Shown in pieces: positions 43,809-50,505 of a DNA stretch of 64,000 bases; position 1 is the stretch's first letter, and each line of letters starts with the position of its first letter. A program made the position numbers and the translations under genes. The stretch is taken from positions 1,488,001 to 1,552,000 of the forward strand of contig NZ_SRLC01000002.1 of assembly GCF_004765605.1 (NCBI RefSeq), in the 5' to 3' direction. Source of the stretch: Hymenobacter aquaticus (GTDB lineage: Bacteria > Bacteroidota > Bacteroidia > Cytophagales > Hymenobacteraceae). Under the pieces are notes generated by a model. The model was not told the DNA's origin, did no database searches, and saw nothing but the letters and a program-made list of their open reading frames with translations.

Positions 43809-44624
43809 CTACGGTTGGGGCCGGGCAAACACCGGAATAAACCGCCGGGAGCCGCCACTGGATTGCCGCTGCGGATGCCGGTTTTTCTGCTCGTCGTAGT
43901 AGTAAGACTGGCTCATCAGCTCAGTTTCCAGGGTGAGCATACCAACGGCGGAAGCAGCGTCCTGGGTAGGCCGGGCAGCCTGGGCCTGCGGGTGGGCCGC
44001 GTCGAGGCGGAGAATGGACGGGTCGGAAGCGGCCAGGGAATCCAGGTTGGCGGGGCGGTGGAACAGGGTATCCAGGCCGGGCCTGATTTGCACGAGCTGG
44101 TATTCCTCGGGGTAGCCCTGGAAGCGGTGAAAAACCAGGCGCGAGGGCCCGGCATAAAGCGACTCAAACCCCAGCCAGTAATCCAGCGGGCCGCCATTGG
44201 CACCCGTGTTGGTATAGAAGCGCAGGCCGTTTTGTACCAGGGCGGCCTCGGGCCGGCGGCTGTTGATTTCGAGTAGGCCCACCGAGCGTCCATTCTCGAA
44301 AACCTCCAGAAAGTCGTGCCCGGTGGGGGAGTGCGGGTAGCGCAGCTGCGTGAGTTGCCCGGGGGGCAGCTTCCCGCGAAACACTACTTTGCCCCTGGGG
44401 GCTGGCACCCGATTCATTTCCCGGTACTGCCGCAGCCGGATTTCCACCCGCACGTCCTGGGCGGCGCTGCTGTGCAGCAGCAGGCGGTGGGTCAGGTTCT
44501 GCGGGTCTTTTTCCCAGACGTCCCACACCAGCAGGTTTTTCGAGACAATGCCCACCACGACCTGCGAGGCCCGGGTGGGCAGCTGCAACAGCAGGAGCAG
44601 AGACACGAGTAGGAAAAGGCGCAT
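43809..44624 (-). CDS. Secreted protein of unknown function
   Basis: The 271-residue protein has a signal peptide (about 1-19, LLLLLQLPTRAS) and a beta-rich middle. Segments such as KNLLVWDVWEKDPQNLTHRLLLHS and VFRGKLPPGQLTQLRYPHSPTG recall an immunoglobulin-like fold. The C-terminal 70 residues are Ala/Gln/Ser-rich. I do not recognise a family. The next gene upstream, scoB, is on the same strand but ends in a terminator, so this gene probably has its own promoter between 44625 and 44662. Confidence 0.7.
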   Translation of the reverse strand: MRLFLLVSLLLLLQLPTRASQVVVGIVSKNLLVWDVWEKDPQNLTHRLLLHSSAAQDVRVEIRLRQYREMNRVPAPRGKVVFRGKLPPGQLTQLRYPHSPTGHDFLEVFENGRSVGLLEINSRRPEAALVQNGLRFYTNTGANGGPLDYWLGFESLYAGPSRLVFHRFQGYPEEYQLVQIRPGLDTLFHRPANLDSLAASDPSILRLDAAHPQAQAARPTQDAASAVGMLTLETELMSQSYYYDEQKNRHPQRQSSGGSRRFIPVFARPQP

Positions 44625-44662
44625 ACGCGGCGAAAGAAGAATCCGGGAGGAAAGCTACGCGA

Positions 44663-44690
44663 AAACGGGGACCCGAAGTCCCCGCTTTCA
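44663..44690 (-). terminator. Terminator after scoB
   Basis: On the minus strand GCGGGGAC, loop TTCG, GTCCCCG-like arm (one G inserted) and TTTTCGCG follow 27 bases after the scoB stop. The UUCG-type loop with a T run is a standard intrinsic terminator. Confidence 0.8.
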
Positions 44691-44716
44691 TTGTACTCAG
44701 CTTGGGCCGGCAGCCG

Positions 44717-45379
44717 CTACACGCCCTGCATTTCGGGCACGCCCGCCGCGGGTATCACCAGCTTGCCGGCCGTAGCCGCCTGAATCTGCTCCACCGATAC
44801 GCCCGGGGCCCGCTCGCGCAGCACGAAGCCGTCGGGCGTCACGTCGAGCACGGCCAGCTCGGTCACGATTTTCTTCACGCAGCGCAAACCCGTAATGGGC
44901 AGGGTGCAGGCGGGCAGGAGCTTGCTGCTGCCATCCTTGGCCACGTGCTGCATGGCCACGATGATGTTTTTGGCCGAGGCCACCAAATCCATGGCGCCGC
45001 CCATGCCCTTGACCATCTTGCCCGGAATCTTCCAGTTGGCAATGTCGCCGTTTTCGGACACCTCCATGGCGCCCAGAATGGTCAAATCCACGTGCTCCCC
45101 GCGAATCATGGCGAAGGAGTCGGCCGAGCTGAAGAGGCTGGAGCCGGGCAGCGTGGTCACGGTCTGCTTGCCGGCGTTGATCAGGTCGGGGTCGACCTGG
45201 TCGTCGGTGGGGAAGGGGCCCATGCCGAGCAGGCCGTTTTCACTTTGCAGCTCCACGTGGATGCCCGCGGGAATGTAGTTGGCCACCAGCGTCGGAATGC
45301 CGATGCCGAGGTTGACGTAGGAGTTGTCTTTTACTTCTTGCGCAATGCGCTTGGCAATGCCGTGTTTGTCTAGTGCCAT
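44717..45379 (-). CDS. scoB: 3-oxoacid CoA-transferase subunit B
   Basis: This 220-residue beta subunit of a succinyl-CoA:3-oxoacid (or acetate) CoA-transferase has the catalytic glutamate, Glu47, in SENGLLGMG, the family hallmark. NLGIGIPTLVANYIP is near the N-terminus and GAMDLVASAKNIIV near 135. It pairs with subunit A, encoded upstream, to move CoA between succinyl-CoA and acetoacetate-type acids. The two genes are separated by word-hairpin E4 rather than the usual overlap. Confidence 0.95.
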   Translation of the reverse strand: MALDKHGIAKRIAQEVKDNSYVNLGIGIPTLVANYIPAGIHVELQSENGLLGMGPFPTDDQVDPDLINAGKQTVTTLPGSSLFSSADSFAMIRGEHVDLTILGAMEVSENGDIANWKIPGKMVKGMGGAMDLVASAKNIIVAMQHVAKDGSSKLLPACTLPITGLRCVKKIVTELAVLDVTPDGFVLRERAPGVSVEQIQAATAGKLVIPAAGVPEMQGV

Positions 45380-45491
45380 AAGAGTATTTCACGCAGTGTC
45401 TCGGGGTGGGAAAACCGCAGTGGTACGCAGTGGTTCGTTGCACGACACTGCGAGACACCGCGTCGGCCACTGCGCACCACTGCGCGAAAAA
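45380..45491 (-). repeat. Intergenic word-hairpin E4 (scoA-scoB)
   Basis: The word is CGCAGTGTCT/CGCAGTGGT. Two pairings are visible: 45391-45403 with 45451-45463 (12 of 13) and 45417-45433 with 45467-45483 (16 of 17). They interleave rather than nest, so both could form only as a pseudoknot or alternatively. In gene direction the G-rich arm begins about 5 bases after the scoA stop and the C-rich arm ends about 10 bases before the scoB ATG. Confidence 0.85.
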
Positions 45492-46187
45492 TCAGCTCCG
45501 GACCGTGCGCTGCTCGATGCGCTTCTCGTAGTCTCTGCCCTGGAAGATGCGCTGCACGAAGATGCCGGGCGTGTGAATCTGGTTGGGGTCCAGCTCGCCG
45601 GCGGGTACCAGCTCTTCCACTTCCGCCACGGTGATTTTACCGGCCGTGGCCATCATCGGGTTGAAGTTGCGGGCCGTGCCCTTGTAGATGAGGTTGCCGG
45701 CCGTGTCGCCCTTCCAGGCCTTGACGAAGGCAAAATCGGCGTGCAGGGCGGTTTCGAGCAGGTACATCTTGCCGTTGAACTCCCGGCTTTCCTTGCCTTC
45801 GCCCACTTCGGTACCGTAGCCGGCCGGGGTGTAGAAGGCCGGAATGCCCGCCCCGCCGGCCCGGCAACGCTCGGCCAGGGTGCCCTGCGGAATCAGCTCG
45901 ACTTCCAGCTCGCCCGAGAGCAGCTGCCGCTCAAACTCGGCATTCTCGCCCACGTAGCTCGAAATCATCTTGCGCACCTGCTTGGTTTGCAGCATCAGCC
46001 CGATGCCGAAGTCGTCGACGCCGGCGTTGTTGCTGATGCAGGTCAGGTTTTTGACGCCCAGGCGCAGGATTTCCTGAATCGAGTTTTCGGGAATGCCGCA
46101 CAGGCCGAAGCCGCCGAGCATCAGGGTCATGCCGTCGGTGAGGCCGTGCAGGGCCGCCTGGGCATCGGCTACTACTTTGTTGATCAT
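45492..46187 (-). CDS. scoA: 3-oxoacid CoA-transferase subunit A
   Basis: The 231-residue alpha subunit carries the CoA-transferase glycine loop LMLGGFGLCGIPENSI (about 22-37), CISNNAGVDDFGIGLML (about 50-66) and a C-terminal VEELVPAGELDPNQIHTPG segment. With ScoB it forms the heterodimer that activates 3-oxoacids such as acetoacetate. The ATG at 46187 begins INKVVADAQAAL, the usual start. It is the first gene of a two-gene unit. Confidence 0.95.
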   Translation of the reverse strand: MINKVVADAQAALHGLTDGMTLMLGGFGLCGIPENSIQEILRLGVKNLTCISNNAGVDDFGIGLMLQTKQVRKMISSYVGENAEFERQLLSGELEVELIPQGTLAERCRAGGAGIPAFYTPAGYGTEVGEGKESREFNGKMYLLETALHADFAFVKAWKGDTAGNLIYKGTARNFNPMMATAGKITVAEVEELVPAGELDPNQIHTPGIFVQRIFQGRDYEKRIEQRTVRS

Positions 46188-46319
46188 GGGGTGGGAAAGG
46201 AGGGTTTGCGGGTCGAAAATAGCAAGATGCCCGGGAACTGAAGCCGCCCGCCCGCCTTGGTAGACGAACGGGCTGCCTTCTGCTGTCAGTACCAGGCTAT
46301 GACAAGCTTGTCAAAAGAA

Positions 46320-46414
46320 CGTCATTCCGAGCTTGCCGAGGAATCTCGCTTGGGGTCGTTTGTTTACTGTTCCAACGTCAGCACGCGAGATGTCTCGCTT
46401 TGCTCGACATGACG
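46320..46414. repeat. GTCATTCCGAGC-type paired repeat with covarying inner stems
   Basis: Arms 46320-46349 and 46385-46414 are 30-base inverted copies sharing CGTCAT, CGAGC, CGAG and ATCTCGC. Where they differ, the change is compensated within each arm: ATTC/GAAT in one, ATGTC/GACAT in the other. The spacer is 35 bases. The element lies between scoA and the end of ribF. Confidence 0.75.
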
Positions 46415-46437
46415 GGTTGTTTTGAATAGCAAACAAC

Positions 46438-47391
46438 TCAGCCGCCGACCAAGTGCTGGCGGGCGTCCTCGGCGTCCTTGGCCAGCTGGGCTTTGAGCTC
46501 GTCGAGGTCGTTGAACTTCTGCTCGTCGCGCAGGCGGGCTACCAGCTGCACCGTCAGGGGTTGGTCGTAGAGGTCACCGTCGAAGTCGAGCAGGTGGGTT
46601 TCGATGGTCTGGTCGAGGTTGCCGGCTACGGTGGGGCGCACCCCGATGTTGAGCATGGCCTGGTGGTGGGTGCCGGCGGCCGTGGTAGCCAATACGGCGT
46701 ACACGCCCCGGGCCGGCACTAGCTTCAGGGGCTCTTCCACTTGCATGTTGGCCGTCGGGAAGCCGATGGTGCGGCCCAACTGCCGGCCCCGCACCACGGT
46801 GCCCGTCAGCGGGTAGCGGTAGCCCAGGTAGCGGTTGGCGGTCAGGATGTCGCCGGCTTCCAGGGCGCGGCGGATGCGGGTGCTGCTCACGGCCAGGGCG
46901 TCCACGTCCTCCCGCGGAATTTCCTCGACTTCCATGCCGTAGCGGTCCGCGTGCTGGCGCAGGTACTCGAAGCTACCTTCCCGGTTTTTGCCAAACCGGT
47001 GGTCGTAGCCAATCACCAGCTTTTTGGTGCCCACCGTGTCGAGCAGAATTTGTTGGATGTATTCTTCCGAGGTCAGCTCCGAAAACTCCTTGGTAAAAGG
47101 CACGATCAGCAGGTAGTCGACGCCAAAGTCGGCCAGCTGCCGGGTGCGTTCCTCCAAAGAAGAAAGCAGCTGAATGTTCAGGGGCTGAGGGTGGGCCAGC
47201 GGCGGGGCCAGCACCAGGCGGGGGTGGGGCCAGTAGGTAATGACCACCGACGGCCCGCCGGTGTGGCGCGCTACTTCCAGCAGCCGCCGCAGAATCTTCT
47301 GGTGGCCCAGGTGCACGCCGTCGAAAGTGCCGGTGGTAACGGTGGCATTGCCGAGGTGAGGAAACTGCGCCGGGTCGTGAAAGACTTCCAT
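46438..47391 (-). CDS. ribF: Bifunctional riboflavin kinase / FAD synthetase
   Basis: This 317-residue protein makes FMN and FAD from riboflavin. The N-terminal nucleotidyltransferase has TFDGVHLGHQKIL (about 22-34), GYDHRFGKNREGS and SSTRIRRALEAGD. The C-terminal kinase domain has RGRQLGRTIGFPTANM and a LNIGVRPTV segment. It is the last gene of the uppP-truB-ribF run. The bases just before its ATG are the partial word element E5. Confidence 0.95.
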   Translation of the reverse strand: MEVFHDPAQFPHLGNATVTTGTFDGVHLGHQKILRRLLEVARHTGGPSVVITYWPHPRLVLAPPLAHPQPLNIQLLSSLEERTRQLADFGVDYLLIVPFTKEFSELTSEEYIQQILLDTVGTKKLVIGYDHRFGKNREGSFEYLRQHADRYGMEVEEIPREDVDALAVSSTRIRRALEAGDILTANRYLGYRYPLTGTVVRGRQLGRTIGFPTANMQVEEPLKLVPARGVYAVLATTAAGTHHQAMLNIGVRPTVAGNLDQTIETHLLDFDGDLYDQPLTVQLVARLRDEQKFNDLDELKAQLAKDAEDARQHLVGG

Positions 47392-47395
47392 CTGC

Positions 47396-47430
47396 GGGGA
47401 ATGAGTGACGTGGTGAATGAGCGAAGTCTC
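47396..47430 (-). repeat. Single-arm word element E5 (truB-ribF)
   Basis: On the plus strand this 35-base stretch matches 57014-57048 at 31 of 35 positions; both carry the word GAATGAGTGA twice. Read in gene direction it is the C-rich arm only, ending about 4 bases before the ribF ATG. No G-rich partner follows the truB stop. Confidence 0.65.
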
Positions 47431-47445
47431 GCCGGGGGTAGCTGT

Positions 47446-48270
47446 TTACGAGGCCGAAGCAGCCGGGTCTGAGTCGGGCGCCGGGGTGGCTTGCGCCTGG
47501 AAATACTCCAGGCCGGCCCGCTGCTCGGGGCGGCGCTGCTTGGCCGGGCGCGGCGGGCGGGGCATGTCGCCCTCAGGCCGCGGGGGGCGCAGGGCTTCCA
47601 GAGTTTCCATCGTCAGGGCGTCTTCCACCCGGTATTCCCCGATGCGGGTGCGCACCAGCTTGGTCAGGTGGGCCCCGCAGCCCAGATGCTGCCCAAAGTC
47701 GCGGGCCAGGCTGCGAATGTAGGTGCCCTTGGTGCAGACCACCCGGAAATGCACGTCGGGCAAACTGATGCCGGTCAGCTCAAACTCCTTGATGGTAACT
47801 TCCTTGGACTTGATTTCGGCCGTGTCGCCGCGGCGGGCCACCTCGTAGGCCCGCTCCCCGTTGATTTTCACGGCCGAGTACAGCGGTGGCGTCTGCTGAA
47901 TCGGGCCGGTAAAGGCCTGGGCAGCGGCTTGCAGCTGCTCGGCCGTGACATGCGCGTAGGGCAGCTCGGCATCCACGGGGGTTTCCAGGTCGAAGGAAGG
48001 CGTGGTCTGGCCCAGGCGGAAGGTGCCGGTATACTCTTTCTCCTGGGCCTGAATCAGGTCGATCTGCTTGGTTTTCTTGCCCGTGCACAAGATCAGCAGG
48101 CCGGTAGCCAGCGGGTCGAGGGTGCCGGCGTGCCCGATTTTCTTAATGCGCAGCGTGTTCTTGACCTTGCGCACCACGTCGAACGAGGTCCAGGTCAGGG
48201 GTTTATCCACGAGCAGCACTTCGCCGGCTTCGAAATCGAATCGGCGGGGAGCGGTAGTTTCCTGGCTCAT
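47446..48270 (-). CDS. truB: tRNA pseudouridine(55) synthase
   Basis: This 274-residue enzyme converts U55 of tRNA to pseudouridine. The catalytic aspartate is Asp52 in HAGTLDPLATGLL. KPLTWTSFDVV at 23-33 and RVVCTKGTYIRSLARDFG near 185 are standard. The C-terminal 45 residues are Pro/Arg-rich (RPPRPEGDMPRPPRPAKQRR) and probably disordered. It overlaps uppP by 4 bases. The ribF-truB neighbourhood is common in bacteria. Confidence 0.95.
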   Translation of the reverse strand: MSQETTAPRRFDFEAGEVLLVDKPLTWTSFDVVRKVKNTLRIKKIGHAGTLDPLATGLLILCTGKKTKQIDLIQAQEKEYTGTFRLGQTTPSFDLETPVDAELPYAHVTAEQLQAAAQAFTGPIQQTPPLYSAVKINGERAYEVARRGDTAEIKSKEVTIKEFELTGISLPDVHFRVVCTKGTYIRSLARDFGQHLGCGAHLTKLVRTRIGEYRVEDALTMETLEALRPPRPEGDMPRPPRPAKQRRPEQRAGLEYFQAQATPAPDSDPAASAS

Positions 48271-49055
48271 ATCAGTTGCAGGTTAATGCCCAGGGCAATC
48301 ATCACCAGAATGGTAACGCCCACGATGATGCGGTAAAAGCCAAAGGCCCGGAAGCCAAACTTCGACACGAAGTTGACGAACGACTTCACCGCCAGCAGGG
48401 CCACGATAAAGGCCACCACGTTGCCGAAAGCCAGCACTTTCAGGTCGCCGGCCACGGGCGCATTCACCTTGTAGGTCTTGTACATCTCGTAGGCCGTAAT
48501 CACGAACATGGTGGGCACGGCCAGCAGGAAGGAGAAGTCGGCGGCCGAGCGGCGGTCGAAGCCCTGGGCCAGGCCGCCCACGATGGTAGCCGCCGAGCGC
48601 GACACGCCGGGCACCAGAGCCAGGCACTGAAACAAGCCGATTTTCAGGGCCTGCAGCGTGCTGGGCGTGGTCACTTGCTTGCGCGACTCGCTAAACCACT
48701 TGTCGACGAACAGCAGCACGATGCCGCCCACCACCAGCGAGGAGGCCACCACCGTTACGCTTTTGAGCAGCTCGGCAATGACGTCTTTGAGCAGAAAGCC
48801 CAGCAGGCCGAACGGCAGAAAGGCCACGGCCAGCTTCACGTAAAAGTCGAAGCTCTGCAGAAAGCGGCGCCAGTAGAGCACCACCACCGACAGAATAGCG
48901 CCGAATTGGATGGAGGTAATGTAGGTTTCGGTAAAGGGCAATTGGCCGATTCCCAGCAGGTTGGCCACGATAATCATGTGACCGGTGCTGGAAACGGGTA
49001 AAAACTCGGTTAAGCCTTCGACAATAGCCAGAAGCAGGGCGTGCCAGTAGTTCAT
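48267..49055 (-). CDS. uppP: Undecaprenyl-diphosphatase
   Basis: This 262-residue membrane phosphatase recycles undecaprenyl diphosphate for cell-wall synthesis. Two signature segments are visible: VEGLTEFLPVSSTGHMII (about 13-30) and LVPGVSRSAATIVGG (about 147-161). About eight helices are predicted. It abuts the DUF3098 gene upstream with no gap and overlaps truB downstream, so the four genes are almost certainly co-transcribed. Confidence 0.95.
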   Translation of the reverse strand: MNYWHALLLAIVEGLTEFLPVSSTGHMIIVANLLGIGQLPFTETYITSIQFGAILSVVVLYWRRFLQSFDFYVKLAVAFLPFGLLGFLLKDVIAELLKSVTVVASSLVVGGIVLLFVDKWFSESRKQVTTPSTLQALKIGLFQCLALVPGVSRSAATIVGGLAQGFDRRSAADFSFLLAVPTMFVITAYEMYKTYKVNAPVAGDLKVLAFGNVVAFIVALLAVKSFVNFVSKFGFRAFGFYRIIVGVTILVMIALGINLQLI

Positions 49056-49373
49056 CTAGGGGCGCTTGTAGGTAGGAGCCGTGGGAGCGGGGGCCACCGG
49101 CGCGGCCGGCTGCGGGGCCGTTTCGGCGCGGGTCACGGTGTCGGTGGCCACGGGGGTGGGTCCGCCGGGCTTGGCCATAATGGCCCAGAACTCGATGATA
49201 AAGCCGACGGCCAACAGAATCGGGCCCAGGGTAATGCCCAGGAACCCTTCGCCGTAGTCGGCCGAGTCGAGGGTCATCGTGATGAAGCCGGCGGCCAGCA
49301 CGGCCAGCCCGAGCCACATCAGGCGGTAGTTGCGCGGCCCAAAGGCGAAGCGGGGAGTTTGCGTGGGTTCCAT
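49056..49373 (-). CDS. DUF3098 membrane protein
   Basis: The 105-residue protein has a short N-terminus (FAFGPRNYRLMWLGLAVL), two helices (about 19-36 and 47-66) separated by TLDSADYGEGFLGITLGP, and an Ala/Pro-rich tail. The family is small, restricted to Bacteroidota and of unknown role. It is consistently next to ftsX and uppP, which suggests a link to division or the cell envelope. Its ATG is directly preceded by word-hairpin E6. Confidence 0.85.
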   Translation of the reverse strand: MEPTQTPRFAFGPRNYRLMWLGLAVLAAGFITMTLDSADYGEGFLGITLGPILLAVGFIIEFWAIMAKPGGPTPVATDTVTRAETAPQPAAPVAPAPTAPTYKRP

Positions 49374-49495
49374 AATGTTGGTGCTTTGTGCTTTGTGCCT
49401 AGTGCTTAGGAGTTGGTTTTTTGTTTTTTAAGTGCTTGGTGCTTGGTGCATAGGTAAAACAAGCCAAGCACCAAGCACTAGGCTCCAGGCACTGT
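49374..49495 (-). repeat. Intergenic word-hairpin E6 (ftsX-DUF3098)
   Basis: This fills the entire gap. The word is GTGCTTGG/GTGCTTTG. AGTGCTTGGTGCTTGG (49431-49446) and CCAAGCACCAAGCACT (49464-49479) are perfectly complementary with a 17-base loop. A third word cluster (49380-49415) lies next to the DUF3098 start. In gene direction the GTGCTTGG arm comes directly after the ftsX stop and the CCAAGCAC-type words reach the next ATG. Confidence 0.85.
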
Positions 49496-50389
49496 TTAAT
49501 ACAAATCGTCGAGCGACATGCCCAGGTACTTGCGCACGGCGCGGTAGGAGCTCAGAAAGCCGATGCCGCAGCCCAGCAGCACCATGCCCACCATCAGGCC
49601 GGCAATCAGGCGCTCGTCGCGCAGCAGGCGCAGCTCTTCCAGCTGCAGGTAAGCGTATTGCAGGCCGGCCAGCAGCAGCAGCGCGGCAATGGTGCCGCTG
49701 GCAAAGCCCTGCCAGGTGGCCCGGCGCAGAAACGGCCGCTGAATGAAAAACGACGTGGCGCCCACCAGCTGCATGCTCCGGATCAGGAAGCGCTGCGAGA
49801 ACAACGCCAGCTTAATCGTATTGTTAATCAGCACCGTGACGACCAGCGTGAGCACCAGAGCAAAGCCCAGCAGCACCAGGCTGATCTTGCGCAGGTTCTT
49901 GTTCACCGAGTCGATAAAGCTTTGCACGTACTCTACCTCAAACACGCCCGGCTCGGCCCGCAGCTCCTGCACGATGCGCCGCATCTGGGTCGAATCGGTA
50001 TACTCGGCGCTGATTTTCAGCAGGTAAGCATCCCGCAAGGGGTTGTCGCCCAGGAACTGCTCGGCATCTTCGCCGGTTTGCTCCAGAAACTGCCTGGCCC
50101 CTTCTTCCTTCGAGAGAAAACGCACCTGGGGCTGGTCGTTTTTGTAGGCCACGTACTTCTTGCGGCTCAGATCCTGCTGCAACCGCAGCAGCTGGGTTTC
50201 GGGCAGGTCCCGGTCGAGGTAGACCTGCATTTCGATGTTTTCCTTGACTAAGTTGCTGAGCTTGTGGGCGTGAATCAGCAGCAACCCAAACAAGCCAATG
50301 ACCAGCAAGGACAGCGTGATGCTGAACACTACCATCAGGTGCGGGTAGCTGCCGAGCTTTTTCTTGCGGGTCGGGCGGGTTTGGGCCAT
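49496..50389 (-). CDS. ftsX: FtsX, membrane part of the FtsEX division complex
   Basis: This 297-residue FtsX protein has one N-terminal helix (about 20-44), a periplasmic domain (about 45-170, NIEMQVYLDRDLPETQLLRLQ), and three C-terminal helices (about 172-196, 226-250 and 262-285), ending YRAVRKYLGMSLDDLY. FtsEX regulates peptidoglycan hydrolases during division. The ftsE gene is not in the window, as is often seen in Bacteroidota. A TACCTTTG box lies 6 bases before the ATG. Confidence 0.92.
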   Translation of the reverse strand: MAQTRPTRKKKLGSYPHLMVVFSITLSLLVIGLFGLLLIHAHKLSNLVKENIEMQVYLDRDLPETQLLRLQQDLSRKKYVAYKNDQPQVRFLSKEEGARQFLEQTGEDAEQFLGDNPLRDAYLLKISAEYTDSTQMRRIVQELRAEPGVFEVEYVQSFIDSVNKNLRKISLVLLGFALVLTLVVTVLINNTIKLALFSQRFLIRSMQLVGATSFFIQRPFLRRATWQGFASGTIAALLLLAGLQYAYLQLEELRLLRDERLIAGLMVGMVLLGCGIGFLSSYRAVRKYLGMSLDDLY

Positions 50390-50394
50390 AAGGG

Positions 50395-50402
50395 CAAAGG
50401 TA
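50395..50402 (-). promoter_or_regulatory. -7 box next to the ftsX start
   Basis: On the minus strand TACCTTTG is an exact TAnnTTTG match and ends 5 bases before the ftsX ATG. If used, the transcript would begin at or very near the start codon (leaderless). No -33 TTTG is found in the AT-rich repeat upstream. Confidence 0.35.
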
Positions 50403-50410
50403 ACCTGGGT

Positions 50411-50505
50411 TAATTAATTCTGAATTGAGAATTCTGAATTATGAATTATGAATTCGCGTGTACAGCCCAATTCAGAATTCAGAATTTATAATTCAGAATT
50501 CACTC
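50411..50505 (-). repeat. Intergenic word-hairpin E7 (tamB-ftsX)
   Basis: The word is GAATTCT/GAATTAT. Bases 50430-50447 and 50469-50486 are complementary at 17 of 18 positions, with a 21-base GC-richer loop. The element has a base composition (mostly A and T) quite unlike the flanking genes. In gene direction it begins at the tamB stop and ends about 21 bases before the ftsX ATG. Confidence 0.85.
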
